Shown: positions 47,209-56,034 of the stretch, one piece after another | Layout of the letters: every line of letters begins with the position of its first letter | How positions within the stretch are numbered: position 1 is the stretch's first letter | NCBI GenBank assembly: GCA_030730585.1 | Contig: JANQUV010000009.1 | Coordinates: 40,080-104,079 of the forward strand | Source of the DNA: Haliea sp. | Lineage (GTDB): Bacteria > Pseudomonadota > Gammaproteobacteria > Pseudomonadales > Halieaceae | Direction: 5' to 3' | Length of the DNA stretch: 64,000 nt | Program-made: the position numbers and the translations under genes | Notes under the pieces: generated by a model | Database searches by the model: none | Told to the model about the DNA's origin: nothing | What the model saw: the letters and a program-made list of their open reading frames with translations, nothing else

Positions 47209-47576
47209 CCACACATGCGCAGGCGTTTTTCGACAGTGCTCATCTGCCGCGGTCATTGGAGCTTGATGACTGGGAAATACTTGAAGACTTTTACCTTACG
47301 TTCTTACATCAGATACACGATTTCTTGTCACTCATTGAGGGAGCGACTTCTCACTTAAGCATTGAAGAACAGCGCCATCACGCCCACAAACTGGGATCGT
47401 CCTGCCGGACGGTAGGCGCGCCCACGCTGGCGGGCATGTTTGAGACGTTGGAAAACCTGTGCCGGAATGAAAATACGGATCAGCAGCGCGCAGCGCTGCT
47501 TGCAACCATAGCGAACATTGGGGAAGCGACTCGGGATCAGGTCGCATTGCATCTCGCTCACGCCGGCCGGACCTGA
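47205..47576 (+). CDS. Histidine phosphotransfer (Hpt) domain protein
   Basis: 123 residues, four-helix bundle with the phosphoryl His in HHAHKLGSSCRTVGA (about residue 60). Relays phosphate between a hybrid kinase and a response regulator. Coupled by an ATGA overlap to the response regulator, which is its probable partner. The kinase must be elsewhere or lost. Confidence 0.92.
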   Translation: MTTHAQAFFDSAHLPRSLELDDWEILEDFYLTFLHQIHDFLSLIEGATSHLSIEEQRHHAHKLGSSCRTVGAPTLAGMFETLENLCRNENTDQQRAALLATIANIGEATRDQVALHLAHAGRT

Positions 47577-47580
47577 GGCC

Positions 47581-47997
47581 ATGCCCACTGCAACCGCACT
47601 CTTCTAGGCGCTATACAAGTACGCGCTCGAAGAGCTCATCATCTCTATTGCCATCAAATTACTGGAGGCGCCAGCTGATCAGATCGACGCCACCATCACC
47701 GAAGCCTTGGGTGATACCGCTCGCTATGTCGGCGCCGACAGAGGATACCGGTTTACCTACAATTGGGAGCTTGAATCTTGCTCCAATACGCACGAGTGGT
47801 GTGCAGATGGCATCGAGCCACACATCGACAATTTGCAAGATATATCGACTCATGGCCTGCAACTCTGGAGTAGCAATCACAAAAACCGGCTGCCTTTTAT
47901 CGCATCTTCGGTGCAAAGCCGCGACCCAGATGACTCACTGGAATCCGCTGGGCACAGTGGATCCCTGAGATTGCTGCCTGAATTTTCTCCTCGTTAA
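47581..47997 (+). pseudogene. Decayed GAF-domain sensor fragment
   Basis: From an ATG at 47581 the frame reads eight codons, then TAG at 47605-47607, then continues openly as ALYKYALEELIISIAIKLL, ATITEALGDTARYVGADRGY and NTHEWCADGIEPHIDNLQD to a stop at 47997. The GADRGY, THEWCADGI and LQDIS elements are those of the GAF domain found in hybrid kinases and diguanylate cyclases. Only the first ~120 residues remain and the rest is gone. It directly follows the response regulator and Hpt genes, suggesting the lost sensor of that phosphorelay. Confidence 0.75.
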
Positions 47998-48079
47998 CCT
48001 CGGCACCAACGACTAGCGCACCATCGGATAACAGGCGCGGAGAGAATGCTTATGAAAAATCCGTTTTTATTGTCAGCGG

Positions 48080-51000
48080 TCAGCTCAGTTTCAAGGCGCT
48101 GTCGGTGGCAGGGCTAGCGGCATTATTGAGCATCGTGACCGCAGCCAGTGCCTCGCCACGGAAGCGGCGCAACAACGCGGCACGCTGCTCTGCCAGCGTC
48201 ACCCGGTTAGCGTCCTTGACGTGGCCATAGCCGCGCAAGAACCCAGATAACGCCGCAAGCTCCAGTGCAATATCGTAGTTTTCATCGCCAAGGCCGGCCA
48301 ACAGCTCGTCCAGTAACTGCAGATACTCATCGATATCGGCTCGCTCCTGACGGCGCTCAGCGGTATAGCCGAAGAGATCAAAACGGCTTCCGCGCAGCCT
48401 GCGCAGCTTCGCCAGCCACCCAAATGCCGTCAGTATCCAGGGGCCGAACTCTTGCTTGATCAGGTGGCCAGTTGCCGTGTCTCGCTTGCTGAACAAGGGT
48501 GGCGCGAGGTTGAAGCGCAGCTCGTAGTCACCGTCAAACTGCTGCCGCACTTTGTTGAGAAAAGCGCCATCGCTGTACAACCTTGCCACTTCGTATTCAT
48601 CTTTGTAGGCCATCAGCTTGTGCAGCACCCGGGCTACAACAACGCTCAAGCTGCCAGTCTGCTCAGCCTTGGGGTCCGCTGCACGCACGCGATTCACCTG
48701 CTGCAGATAGTGCTCAGAGTAGGCCGCATCCTGGTAATCCGTTAAACGCGCGGCCCGATCAGCCGCAATCGCTTGCACCGTTTGCAGGCGCTCTACTACG
48801 GGGGGTGCAAGCTCATCAACCAAGGCCAGCACGCGCTGCGGCTGGTCGGCACAGCGCCTGCCCCAGAGGAACGCCTGCTTATTGAAATTCACCGCCACGG
48901 CATTTAACTCGATCGCCTGCTCCAGGGCTGCCGCGGAAACGGGCACCAAACCCTGCTGCCAGGCGTAGCCCAGCAAGAACAGGTTGGCCGCAATCGAGTC
49001 GCCGAGCAATTGTGTTGCAATTCGTGTGGCATCAATAAAAAACGCCGCGGGTTCACCCACTTCGTCGCTCACTTTCGCTTTCATCGAAGCGGCGGGGAAC
49101 CGCGCATCGGGATCGAGAATAAAAGCCGAGGTGGGAACTTCCGCGTCATTAACCACCGCATGCGTGCGCCCATGGGCCACTTTGCCCAGAGCCTCGTAGG
49201 TTGCGGTGACCACAAGGTCACAGCCCAGAAGCAAATCTGCCTCACCTGCTGGAATCCGCACCGCCTTGATGTCCTCTTGGCGCGCACTCACCCGAACATG
49301 GCTAACCACAGCCCCAAACTTTTGCGCAAGGCCCGTTTGATTCAGGGTTGCGCAGCCTTTACCTTCGATGTGTGCAGCCATCGCCACCAGGGCGGTGATG
49401 GTCAATACGCCAGTGCCCCCAACGCCGGTAACAACGGTATTCCACGGTTTGTCGAGAGCTGGCAACACGGGCTCTGGCAGCGGGTCGAATACCGCTTCAA
49501 CACCGTCCGAGGCGCCCTCTGGCTTACGCAGTTTGCCCCCAATGACGGAGACAAAGCTGGGACAGAAACCGTTGGCGCAGCTGTAATCTTTGTTGCAGGA
49601 GCTCTGGTCAATTTGCCGTTTGCGGCCCAGTTCCGTCTCTTTGGGCAGCACTGACAAACAGTTGGACTTGATGCTGCAGTCTCCGCAGCCCTCGCAGACT
49701 GCATCATTGATGAACAGGCGCTTCGCAGGGTCCACGAGGGTGCCTTTCTTGCGCCGGCGGCGCTTTTCCGCTGCACAGGTCTGCACATAGACAATCACCG
49801 AGGTGCCGCGGTATTCACGCAGTTGACGCTGTAGCACGTCCATTTCGCTGCGATTGTGCAAGCTATAACCACTCACACTGTGAAACTGCCCTGACCATAC
49901 CTCCGGGTGATCGCTGACCAATGCAATGCGATGAACCCCCTCTGCGGACACTTGCCGCACGAGGTCTCCCACCGATAAATTGCCGTCCAGCGGCTGGCCG
50001 CCGGTCATTGCCACTGCATCGTTATACAAAATCTTGTAGGTGATGCTCACTTTTGCGGCCACCGCAGCCCGGATGGCCAATATGCCCGAATGAAAGTAGG
50101 TACCGTCTCCCAGATTCTGGAACACGTGTGGGGTTTCGGTGAACGGCGCCTGGCCAATCCAGGCGGCACCCTCCCCGCCCATTTGAGAAAACGTGTGGGT
50201 CTGCCGATCCGGCATCCAGGTCGCCATGTAGTGGCAGCCGATGCCACCCAGGGCGTGGCTACCCTCCGGCACCTTGGTGGACGTGTTGTGTGGGCAACCG
50301 GAGCAAAAATGCGGCACACGCTCAATGGTTTCCCTGGGCTGCGCCAGAGACCGCTCCTTCTCCTCAATCCAGCGAATGCGCCGATCCATGCTTTCAGACT
50401 GGTAGAAGCGCCGAATGCGGCCGGCAATCGCCAGCGCGACCATCGCGGGAGTCAGTTCTGCAAGGTTCGGTAACAGGTCCCTGCCCGCTTCATCGAATTC
50501 ACCAATGACGCGAGGCCGCGCCGCCACAGGGTAGTTGTAAAGCTGCCCGGTGAGCTGGTCTTCTATAATAGAGCGCTTTTCTTCAACAACCAGAATTTCT
50601 GCCAGGCCTTCTGCGAAGTCATGCGTCATACGCGGTTCAAGCGGCCAGGGCATGCCCACTTTGTAAACCCGCAGGCCGATCTCCGCCGCCACGGCATCCT
50701 CAATGCCCATATCCTCCAGGGCCTGCATCACATCGAGGTAAGCCTTGCCGGTAGTGACAATGCCGAGGCGAGGATTGGGGCAATCGACTACGATTCGGTT
50801 GATTCCATTGACCCGGGCAAACTCGCGAGCAGCGTAAATCTTGAACTTGTTTAGCCGCAGTTCCTGTTCCAAAGGCTTATCGGGCCAGCGTGCGTGCACG
50901 CCGTCTGCGGGTAAACGGAAATCCTCAGGAATGACGATGTTGATGCGATTGGGGGCGATGTCAGCCGAAATGGCCGAATCCATATTTTCCGTAATCGCTT

Positions 51001-51616
51001 TCAATGCCACCCAGCAACCGCTGTAACGCGACAGCTCCCAACCGAGGATGCCAAGGTCCAGCACCTCCTGCACATTCGCCGGGCTCAATACGGGTACCGA
51101 GGCGCCAATAAACATGTGTTCCGACTGATGAGGCAAGGTGGACGACTTACAGGCGTGATCGTCCCCAGCCACCGCCAACACCCCGCCAAAACGCGAGGTA
51201 CCGAAGGCGTTGGCATGCTTGATGACGTCCATGCTGCGGTCAACGCCGGGACCCTTGCCATACCACATGCCGAACACACCATCGTACTTGGCGCCGGCAA
51301 AGAGCGTGGTCTGCTGGCTGCCCCAGACGGACGTCGCCGCCAGGTCTTCGTTTAAGCCGGGTTGAAAGTGAATATTGTGGCGTTTGAGCCAAGGCTCGGC
51401 TTTCCACATGGCCTGATCGACGCCACCAAGAGGCGACCCTCGGTAGCCCGAAACAAAGCCCGCAGTATTAAGGCCGGCCGCGCGGTCGCGCTCTTGTTGC
51501 AGCATGGGCAGCCGCACCAGCGCCTCAATGCCCGTCATGTAAGCGCGCGCAATATCCAGCGCGTATTTGTCATCCAGAGAGACTTTCTGAATGGCGTTAC
51601 GGTTCTTGCTCACCAT
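48080..51616 (-). CDS. Indolepyruvate:ferredoxin oxidoreductase, fused subunits
   Basis: 1178 residues joining the thiamine-diphosphate (IorA) part and the gamma (IorB-like) part. The N-terminal domain starts with GFVSGYRGSPLGGVD; the middle has HFCSGCPHNTSTKVPEGS; a ferredoxin-type cluster CEGCGDCSIKSNC with CNKDYSCANGFCPSF follows; the last ~450 residues are the pyruvate-oxidoreductase gamma domain (GVGGTGVLTITALV). Oxidatively decarboxylates aryl or branched 2-oxo acids to acyl-CoA with reduced ferredoxin. ATG with CAGGAG 8 bases upstream. Divergent from an Lrp regulator and 2-oxo acid genes. Confidence 0.93.
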   Translation of the reverse strand: MVSKNRNAIQKVSLDDKYALDIARAYMTGIEALVRLPMLQQERDRAAGLNTAGFVSGYRGSPLGGVDQAMWKAEPWLKRHNIHFQPGLNEDLAATSVWGSQQTTLFAGAKYDGVFGMWYGKGPGVDRSMDVIKHANAFGTSRFGGVLAVAGDDHACKSSTLPHQSEHMFIGASVPVLSPANVQEVLDLGILGWELSRYSGCWVALKAITENMDSAISADIAPNRINIVIPEDFRLPADGVHARWPDKPLEQELRLNKFKIYAAREFARVNGINRIVVDCPNPRLGIVTTGKAYLDVMQALEDMGIEDAVAAEIGLRVYKVGMPWPLEPRMTHDFAEGLAEILVVEEKRSIIEDQLTGQLYNYPVAARPRVIGEFDEAGRDLLPNLAELTPAMVALAIAGRIRRFYQSESMDRRIRWIEEKERSLAQPRETIERVPHFCSGCPHNTSTKVPEGSHALGGIGCHYMATWMPDRQTHTFSQMGGEGAAWIGQAPFTETPHVFQNLGDGTYFHSGILAIRAAVAAKVSITYKILYNDAVAMTGGQPLDGNLSVGDLVRQVSAEGVHRIALVSDHPEVWSGQFHSVSGYSLHNRSEMDVLQRQLREYRGTSVIVYVQTCAAEKRRRRKKGTLVDPAKRLFINDAVCEGCGDCSIKSNCLSVLPKETELGRKRQIDQSSCNKDYSCANGFCPSFVSVIGGKLRKPEGASDGVEAVFDPLPEPVLPALDKPWNTVVTGVGGTGVLTITALVAMAAHIEGKGCATLNQTGLAQKFGAVVSHVRVSARQEDIKAVRIPAGEADLLLGCDLVVTATYEALGKVAHGRTHAVVNDAEVPTSAFILDPDARFPAASMKAKVSDEVGEPAAFFIDATRIATQLLGDSIAANLFLLGYAWQQGLVPVSAAALEQAIELNAVAVNFNKQAFLWGRRCADQPQRVLALVDELAPPVVERLQTVQAIAADRAARLTDYQDAAYSEHYLQQVNRVRAADPKAEQTGSLSVVVARVLHKLMAYKDEYEVARLYSDGAFLNKVRQQFDGDYELRFNLAPPLFSKRDTATGHLIKQEFGPWILTAFGWLAKLRRLRGSRFDLFGYTAERRQERADIDEYLQLLDELLAGLGDENYDIALELAALSGFLRGYGHVKDANRVTLAEQRAALLRRFRGEALAAVTMLNNAASPATDSALKLS

Positions 51617-51746
51617 GGTTAAGGCTCCTGCACAGATGTAAGATTTTGCGCCAGACTGACAGGAATTGTTATTTGATTTGGAGGCCATTTACCCCATAAG
51701 ATGATTAAATTATCCAATTTAGTGCGAATTAAAGGCTAATATACGC
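51617..51746. promoter_or_regulatory. Divergent control region ior / lrp, with AT-rich palindrome
   Basis: AT-rich compared with its surroundings. It contains the perfect dyad TAAATT-ATCC-AATTTA at 51706-51721, a plausible Lrp-type operator. TAATAT at 51737-51742 lies just 5 bases before the lrp GTG, so the lrp mRNA might be leaderless, or the box is not the real -10. Confidence 0.6.
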
Positions 51747-52217
51747 GTGAAACTTGCTCATCAGGACGTTGCGATACTGAAACTGCTGCAGCGGGATGCA
51801 ACCATCAGTACCGCCAGCGTGGCGGAAAAGATTAACCTGTCCCAGTCGCCATGCTGGCGGCGCATTAACCGCCTTGAGGAAGAGGGCATCATCCAGCGAC
51901 GGGTGGCGTTGCTGGACAGAGCGCAGCTGGGCATGGAAGTGGTGGTTTTTGCCACCATCAACCTGACCTCGACCGGCCGCCAGAACCTGATAAGCTTTGA
52001 GCAGGAAATTGTCGCCTACCCGGAAGTGGTGGAGTGCTACACCATGACCGGTATCTGGGACTACATGCTAAAGATTGTGACTCGCGATATTCGCCACTAT
52101 GAAGATTTCGTGCGCAACACACTCACCACCAGCCCGGGAATACGTGAACTGCATTCACACATGGCGGTCACTGAAATCAAGAACACCACCGAACTGCCCT
52201 TGGACACTCAGCTTTAG
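51747..52217 (+). CDS. Lrp/AsnC-family transcriptional regulator
   Basis: 156 residues. N-terminal HTH (ISTASVAEKINLSQSPCWRRINRLEEEGII) and C-terminal RAM ligand domain (VVFATINL, YTMTGIWDYMLKIVTRD, HSHMAVTEIKN). Such regulators bind amino acids and often control the adjacent catabolic genes. Ten bases before the aminotransferase and divergent from the ior gene, with a dyad between them, so it probably controls both. GTG start with a poor RBS. Confidence 0.92.
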   Translation: MKLAHQDVAILKLLQRDATISTASVAEKINLSQSPCWRRINRLEEEGIIQRRVALLDRAQLGMEVVVFATINLTSTGRQNLISFEQEIVAYPEVVECYTMTGIWDYMLKIVTRDIRHYEDFVRNTLTTSPGIRELHSHMAVTEIKNTTELPLDTQL

Positions 52218-52226
52218 GATCGCTAC

Positions 52227-53369
52227 ATGTTGCCGAGCAAATTGCCCGAGGTTGGCACCACCATTTTTTCCCAGATGTCCGCCTTGGCCGCAACACACCA
52301 GGCACTGAACCTGTCACAGGGCTTCCCGGACTTCCCGGCACCCGAAGCGCTCCGTCAAGCGCTGGCGAAGCACGCCTTGGAAGGGCACAACCAATATGCC
52401 CCCATGGCCGGCTTGCCAGAGCTGCGCGATGCGATCGCGAGGCAGCTGGCACGCCACCGCAACATCAGCTGTAACCCCGACACTGAAATCACTGTACTGC
52501 CCGGCGCCACGGAAGCAATCTACTGTGCAATCACTGCCTGCGTCATGCCGGGGGATGAGGTTATCCTGCTAGACCCCTGCTACGACAGCTACCGCCCTGC
52601 GGTGTTGTTGGCGGGCGGCCATCCGGTACACGTTCCTCTCTCAGCCGGCGACTTCACCCCTGACTGGGGCCGCATCGAGGCCGCGATTAGCGCGCGGACC
52701 ACGTTGCTGGTGATCAACTCACCGCACAACCCTACCGGTGCCGTGCTTACCCATGAAGACCTGACCATCCTCTCGGCACTGGTGGTAAAACACGGCCTGC
52801 TGGTGGTGAGTGATGAAGTTTACGAGTACCTCGTTTACGACAATCACAGGCACCACAGTGCACTGCAGTTTGAAGCACTGCGCGCCGCTACCTTTGCGGT
52901 GTTCTCGTTTGGCAAAACCTACGGCGTGACCGGCTGGAAAACAGGCTACTGTGTAGCGCCCCCCGCGCTCACCGCGGAGCTGCGCAAAATTCACCAGTAT
53001 GTTTGCTTTGTAGCGGTAACGCCGGTGCAGCAGGCTCTCACCGACTTTATGGCCGCCGAACCCGACTATCCGTTGACCCTGGCGGCGTTATATCAACACA
53101 AGCGTGACCTGTTCAACTCTGCTCTCGCCCACTCGCGCTTCCAACTACGCCCGAGTGCAGGCAGCTATTTTCAACTGCTCGATTACTCGGATATCTCAAC
53201 AGCCGCGGACACGCAGCTGTGCACGCAATGGACACGGGAATTTGGCGTTGCCTCCATCCCCGTGTCCGTATTTCATCAACAACCCCCTACACAAAACCTG
53301 CTGCGCTTTTGCTTCGCCAAGCGCGACAACGTTTTAGAACAAGCCGCGGAGCAACTATGCAGAATCTGA
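52227..53369 (+). CDS. ybdL: Methionine/aromatic aminotransferase (YbdL-type, class I PLP)
   Basis: 380 residues. SKLPEVGTTIFSQMSALAATHQALNLSQGFPDF is the typical YbdL opening, NSPHNPTGAV contacts PLP, and the Schiff-base lysine lies in SFGKTYGVTGWKTGY. Converts methionine or aromatic amino acids with 2-oxo acid acceptors, possibly glutamine-linked (KAT/GTK-like). Overlaps the omega-amidase start by 13 bases, which fits a glutamine transaminase K pair. Confidence 0.9.
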   Translation: MLPSKLPEVGTTIFSQMSALAATHQALNLSQGFPDFPAPEALRQALAKHALEGHNQYAPMAGLPELRDAIARQLARHRNISCNPDTEITVLPGATEAIYCAITACVMPGDEVILLDPCYDSYRPAVLLAGGHPVHVPLSAGDFTPDWGRIEAAISARTTLLVINSPHNPTGAVLTHEDLTILSALVVKHGLLVVSDEVYEYLVYDNHRHHSALQFEALRAATFAVFSFGKTYGVTGWKTGYCVAPPALTAELRKIHQYVCFVAVTPVQQALTDFMAAEPDYPLTLAALYQHKRDLFNSALAHSRFQLRPSAGSYFQLLDYSDISTAADTQLCTQWTREFGVASIPVSVFHQQPPTQNLLRFCFAKRDNVLEQAAEQLCRI

Positions 53370-54130
53370 CCGTCACCTTGGTGCAATGTGAACTGGCTTG
53401 GGAAGCACCGGCTGACAATCGGCAGCACCTCGAGTCTCTGCTCGCAGAGGCCGCCAAGAACACGGACCTCGTAGTACTGCCAGAGATGTTCACTACCGGT
53501 TTTTCGATGAACGCGCTGGCCAATGCCGAAGAACCCGGCGGCAGCACCGAAGATTGGATGCGCGCTATGGCGAGCCACTATGACTGCGCCATGACTGGAA
53601 GCCTCGCCGTACGCGCGCAGGGCGCCGTCTACAATCGCATGCTGTTTGTCACGCCTGAGGGTGACGTTGTGCACTACGACAAGAGGCACCTGTTTCGCAT
53701 GGCCGGTGAACATGAGCGCTACGCGAGCGGCAGTGACCGCGTTATTGTCAACTGGCGTGGCTGGAGGGTTCTGCTGCAGGTGTGCTACGACTTGCGGTTT
53801 CCAGTATTCAGCCGCAATCGGGCAGACTATGACCTGGCGCTCTATGTAGCCAACTGGCCGGCGGCAAGGCGTCTGCACTGGAGAGCCTTGCTGGCAGCAA
53901 GAGCAATAGAAAATGCCGCCTGTGTAGTGGGAGTGAACCGTGTCGGCGCAGACGCCAAAGGCATCGACTATTCAGGAGATAGCCTGGCCATCGCCGCAGA
54001 CGGCGTACTAATGGCAGACCTTAAAAACACAAAAGGCACCGACAGTGTGCAACTGTGCGGTGCCGATGTTCTTGCTTACCGGGAACGCTTTCCCTGCCAC
54101 CTCGACGCGGATGACTTTCAGCTACGCTGA
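53357..54130 (+). CDS. yafV: Omega-amidase (nitrilase superfamily, YafV/Nit2-like)
   Basis: 257 residues. Nitrilase triad: Glu in VVLPEMFTTGFS, Lys in VHYDKRHLF, Cys in VLLQVCYDLRFPVFSRN. YafV hydrolyses 2-oxoglutaramate, the product of glutamine transamination, to 2-oxoglutarate and ammonia. The ATG at 53357 has GGAG 5 bases upstream and lies inside the aminotransferase end. With the upstream aminotransferase this completes the glutaminase II route. Confidence 0.92.
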   Translation: MQNLTVTLVQCELAWEAPADNRQHLESLLAEAAKNTDLVVLPEMFTTGFSMNALANAEEPGGSTEDWMRAMASHYDCAMTGSLAVRAQGAVYNRMLFVTPEGDVVHYDKRHLFRMAGEHERYASGSDRVIVNWRGWRVLLQVCYDLRFPVFSRNRADYDLALYVANWPAARRLHWRALLAARAIENAACVVGVNRVGADAKGIDYSGDSLAIAADGVLMADLKNTKGTDSVQLCGADVLAYRERFPCHLDADDFQLR

Positions 54131-54165
54131 ACAGCCATCCATGCCCAAACAGCCGAGCTGCCGGT

Positions 54166-55197
54166 TTAGTCTTTGTATTCAACTTCCAGTGTGGCCATCA
54201 CGCGACGGTTTTCTGCGCGACCTGAGCTGGTGTCGTTGCTAGCAACCGGACGTGACTCACCGTAGCCCACTGCCTGCAGACGGCTAGCGTTGATACCGTG
54301 CTGGTTGACCAGCAGATCCACCACAGCCTGTGCGCGGCGCTGAGACAGCTGCTGGTTGTAGTTTTCCGGACCGACGTTGTCAGTATGGCCTTCAACATTT
54401 ACTTGCAGATCGCTAAAACGCTTCAAGAACACCGCCAGTTCATTGACGTCGTTGAAGTACACTTCTTTTACCTTGGTTGCATCAAAGTCGAAGTTAACCT
54501 TCAGCTTGATTGAGGCGACCTGAGTCACCGGCAGCGGGCAACCCGTTGCATCGACGCGAGTGCCAGCGGCAGTACCTGGGCACTGGTCACGATCGTCATT
54601 TACGCCGTCACCATCGGAATCAACCGGAGCGGCTGCTACGGCAACTGCAGGTGCGGCGTCCTCAGACACTTTACCGAAGTAGTAATTCAGGCCAGCTGTG
54701 AGCAGGAAGTCGTTATCGCTCTCGTCCAGGCTGTGCAGCATGCGCGCATCCACGCGAGCACCGAAACGGGGCGTCAGCATCCAGCGCAAACCACCACCGG
54801 CGTTAGCCGTAGTTTCTACGGTATCAAACGCGCCAGCATCAATGTCGATTTCGCCCATACCAAACGCCAGATAAGGACGCACACGATTGCCACCACCAAT
54901 GTAGCTGCCGGTGTAATACATCATGCCAACCTGCCACGCTGCGACATCGGTTTCAGTGCCGTCGTTGTAGCGGGTGCTGTCTTCTGCGTACATGACTTCC
55001 GCAGCCCAGTTATCCGTAAAGGCATACTCAAGGCCAACCACCGGAGTTTCAGTGTCTTTCAGGCGACGGTCGCCGTCAAAGACGAACTGGCCGACACCCG
55101 CATTGATGGTCAGCGGCACTTCAGCCGAAACCGGCGCTGAAAGCATAGAAGCGGTGGCTGCCATGGCAGCAACACCTGCAAGGATTTTTTGTTTCAT
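54166..55197 (-). CDS. OmpA-family outer-membrane protein
   Basis: 343 residues. Signal peptide ending VSA, an 8-stranded beta-barrel (about 25-185), a thrombospondin-type calcium repeat linker (DSDGDGVNDDRDQCPG), and a C-terminal OmpA peptidoglycan-binding domain (VEGHTDNVGPENYNQQLSQRRA). Anchors the outer membrane to the cell wall. GGAGAG precedes the ATG. Single gene between convergent omega-amidase and hda. Confidence 0.95.
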   Translation of the reverse strand: MKQKILAGVAAMAATASMLSAPVSAEVPLTINAGVGQFVFDGDRRLKDTETPVVGLEYAFTDNWAAEVMYAEDSTRYNDGTETDVAAWQVGMMYYTGSYIGGGNRVRPYLAFGMGEIDIDAGAFDTVETTANAGGGLRWMLTPRFGARVDARMLHSLDESDNDFLLTAGLNYYFGKVSEDAAPAVAVAAAPVDSDGDGVNDDRDQCPGTAAGTRVDATGCPLPVTQVASIKLKVNFDFDATKVKEVYFNDVNELAVFLKRFSDLQVNVEGHTDNVGPENYNQQLSQRRAQAVVDLLVNQHGINASRLQAVGYGESRPVASNDTSSGRAENRRVMATLEVEYKD

Positions 55198-55328
55198 TAC
55201 GGACTCTCCTGATTATCGGACAAGGCCCCCTAAACTACTGGCCGTAACAATATGATACAGAGTTACCGCCCGAGCTCCAGCCGAAAGCGACCAAACAATT
55301 CACAGTCTTACTGGGAATAAATTCGCTA

Positions 55329-56030
55329 CTACAAGCCCAGAACCTGCTTGACGAAGGGCACAGTCAGCGCCCGCTGGTCGGCCAGGGAACGCGCGTCCAG
55401 CTGATCCAGCAGAATGATCAGCGCGTCAAGGCCGCGTGGCGCGCGGCCGACCAGGAACCTGGCCACATCAACCGACATCTCAAACCCTCGACACCGCGCG
55501 CGGAAGCGCAGGATGGCCTGCTTGTCGGCATCGTCAGGCGACGATAGCTGAAAAACAGGCCCCCAACCCAAACGCGAACGCAAATCAGGCAGCGTCAAAG
55601 GCAGCTGCCGGGGGCTGGCTCCCGCGCCGAACAGCAATCTACAACCGCTGTCACGTGCTCGATTATAAAGATGAAACAGCGCTTCTTCCCAAACCGGGTC
55701 GCCCGCCACATGGTCAAGGTCGTCAATACACACGAGGCCCTGCGCCTCCAGTCCGCTGAGCAAGTCCGCTGCGGGCAAAGTGCGTAATTCAGCGAGGGGC
55801 AAATAGGAACTGTTGGCAGGCGCCAAATGGCAAGTTGCTTGCAACAAGTGAGACTTGCCACTGCCCTCAGCCCCAAACAGATACACAGCCGGTTCGCCCG
55901 TACCCTCAGCCTGAGCGCGCAAGGCTGCCAACAGCGCCTCATGCTCGGGTGCTACAAGGAAACTGGCCAAGGTGGCATCGTCACGCAACTGCATATTGAG
56001 AGCCAGCTGGCTGGCCGGCGCACTACCCAC
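55329..56030 (-). CDS. hda: DnaA regulatory inactivator Hda
   Basis: 233 residues. One AAA+ domain with Walker A GAEGSGKSHLLQ and Walker B LVCIDDLDHV; opening QLALNMQLRDDATLASF is typical. Works with the DNA clamp to stimulate DnaA-ATP hydrolysis and limit re-initiation. The GTG at 56030, with GGTGGGGA upstream, gives the normal size; the longer frame adds 20 residues overlapping perM. Confidence 0.93.
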   Translation of the reverse strand: MGSAPASQLALNMQLRDDATLASFLVAPEHEALLAALRAQAEGTGEPAVYLFGAEGSGKSHLLQATCHLAPANSSYLPLAELRTLPAADLLSGLEAQGLVCIDDLDHVAGDPVWEEALFHLYNRARDSGCRLLFGAGASPRQLPLTLPDLRSRLGWGPVFQLSSPDDADKQAILRFRARCRGFEMSVDVARFLVGRAPRGLDALIILLDQLDARSLADQRALTVPFVKQVLGL

Positions 56031-56034
56031 CGCG

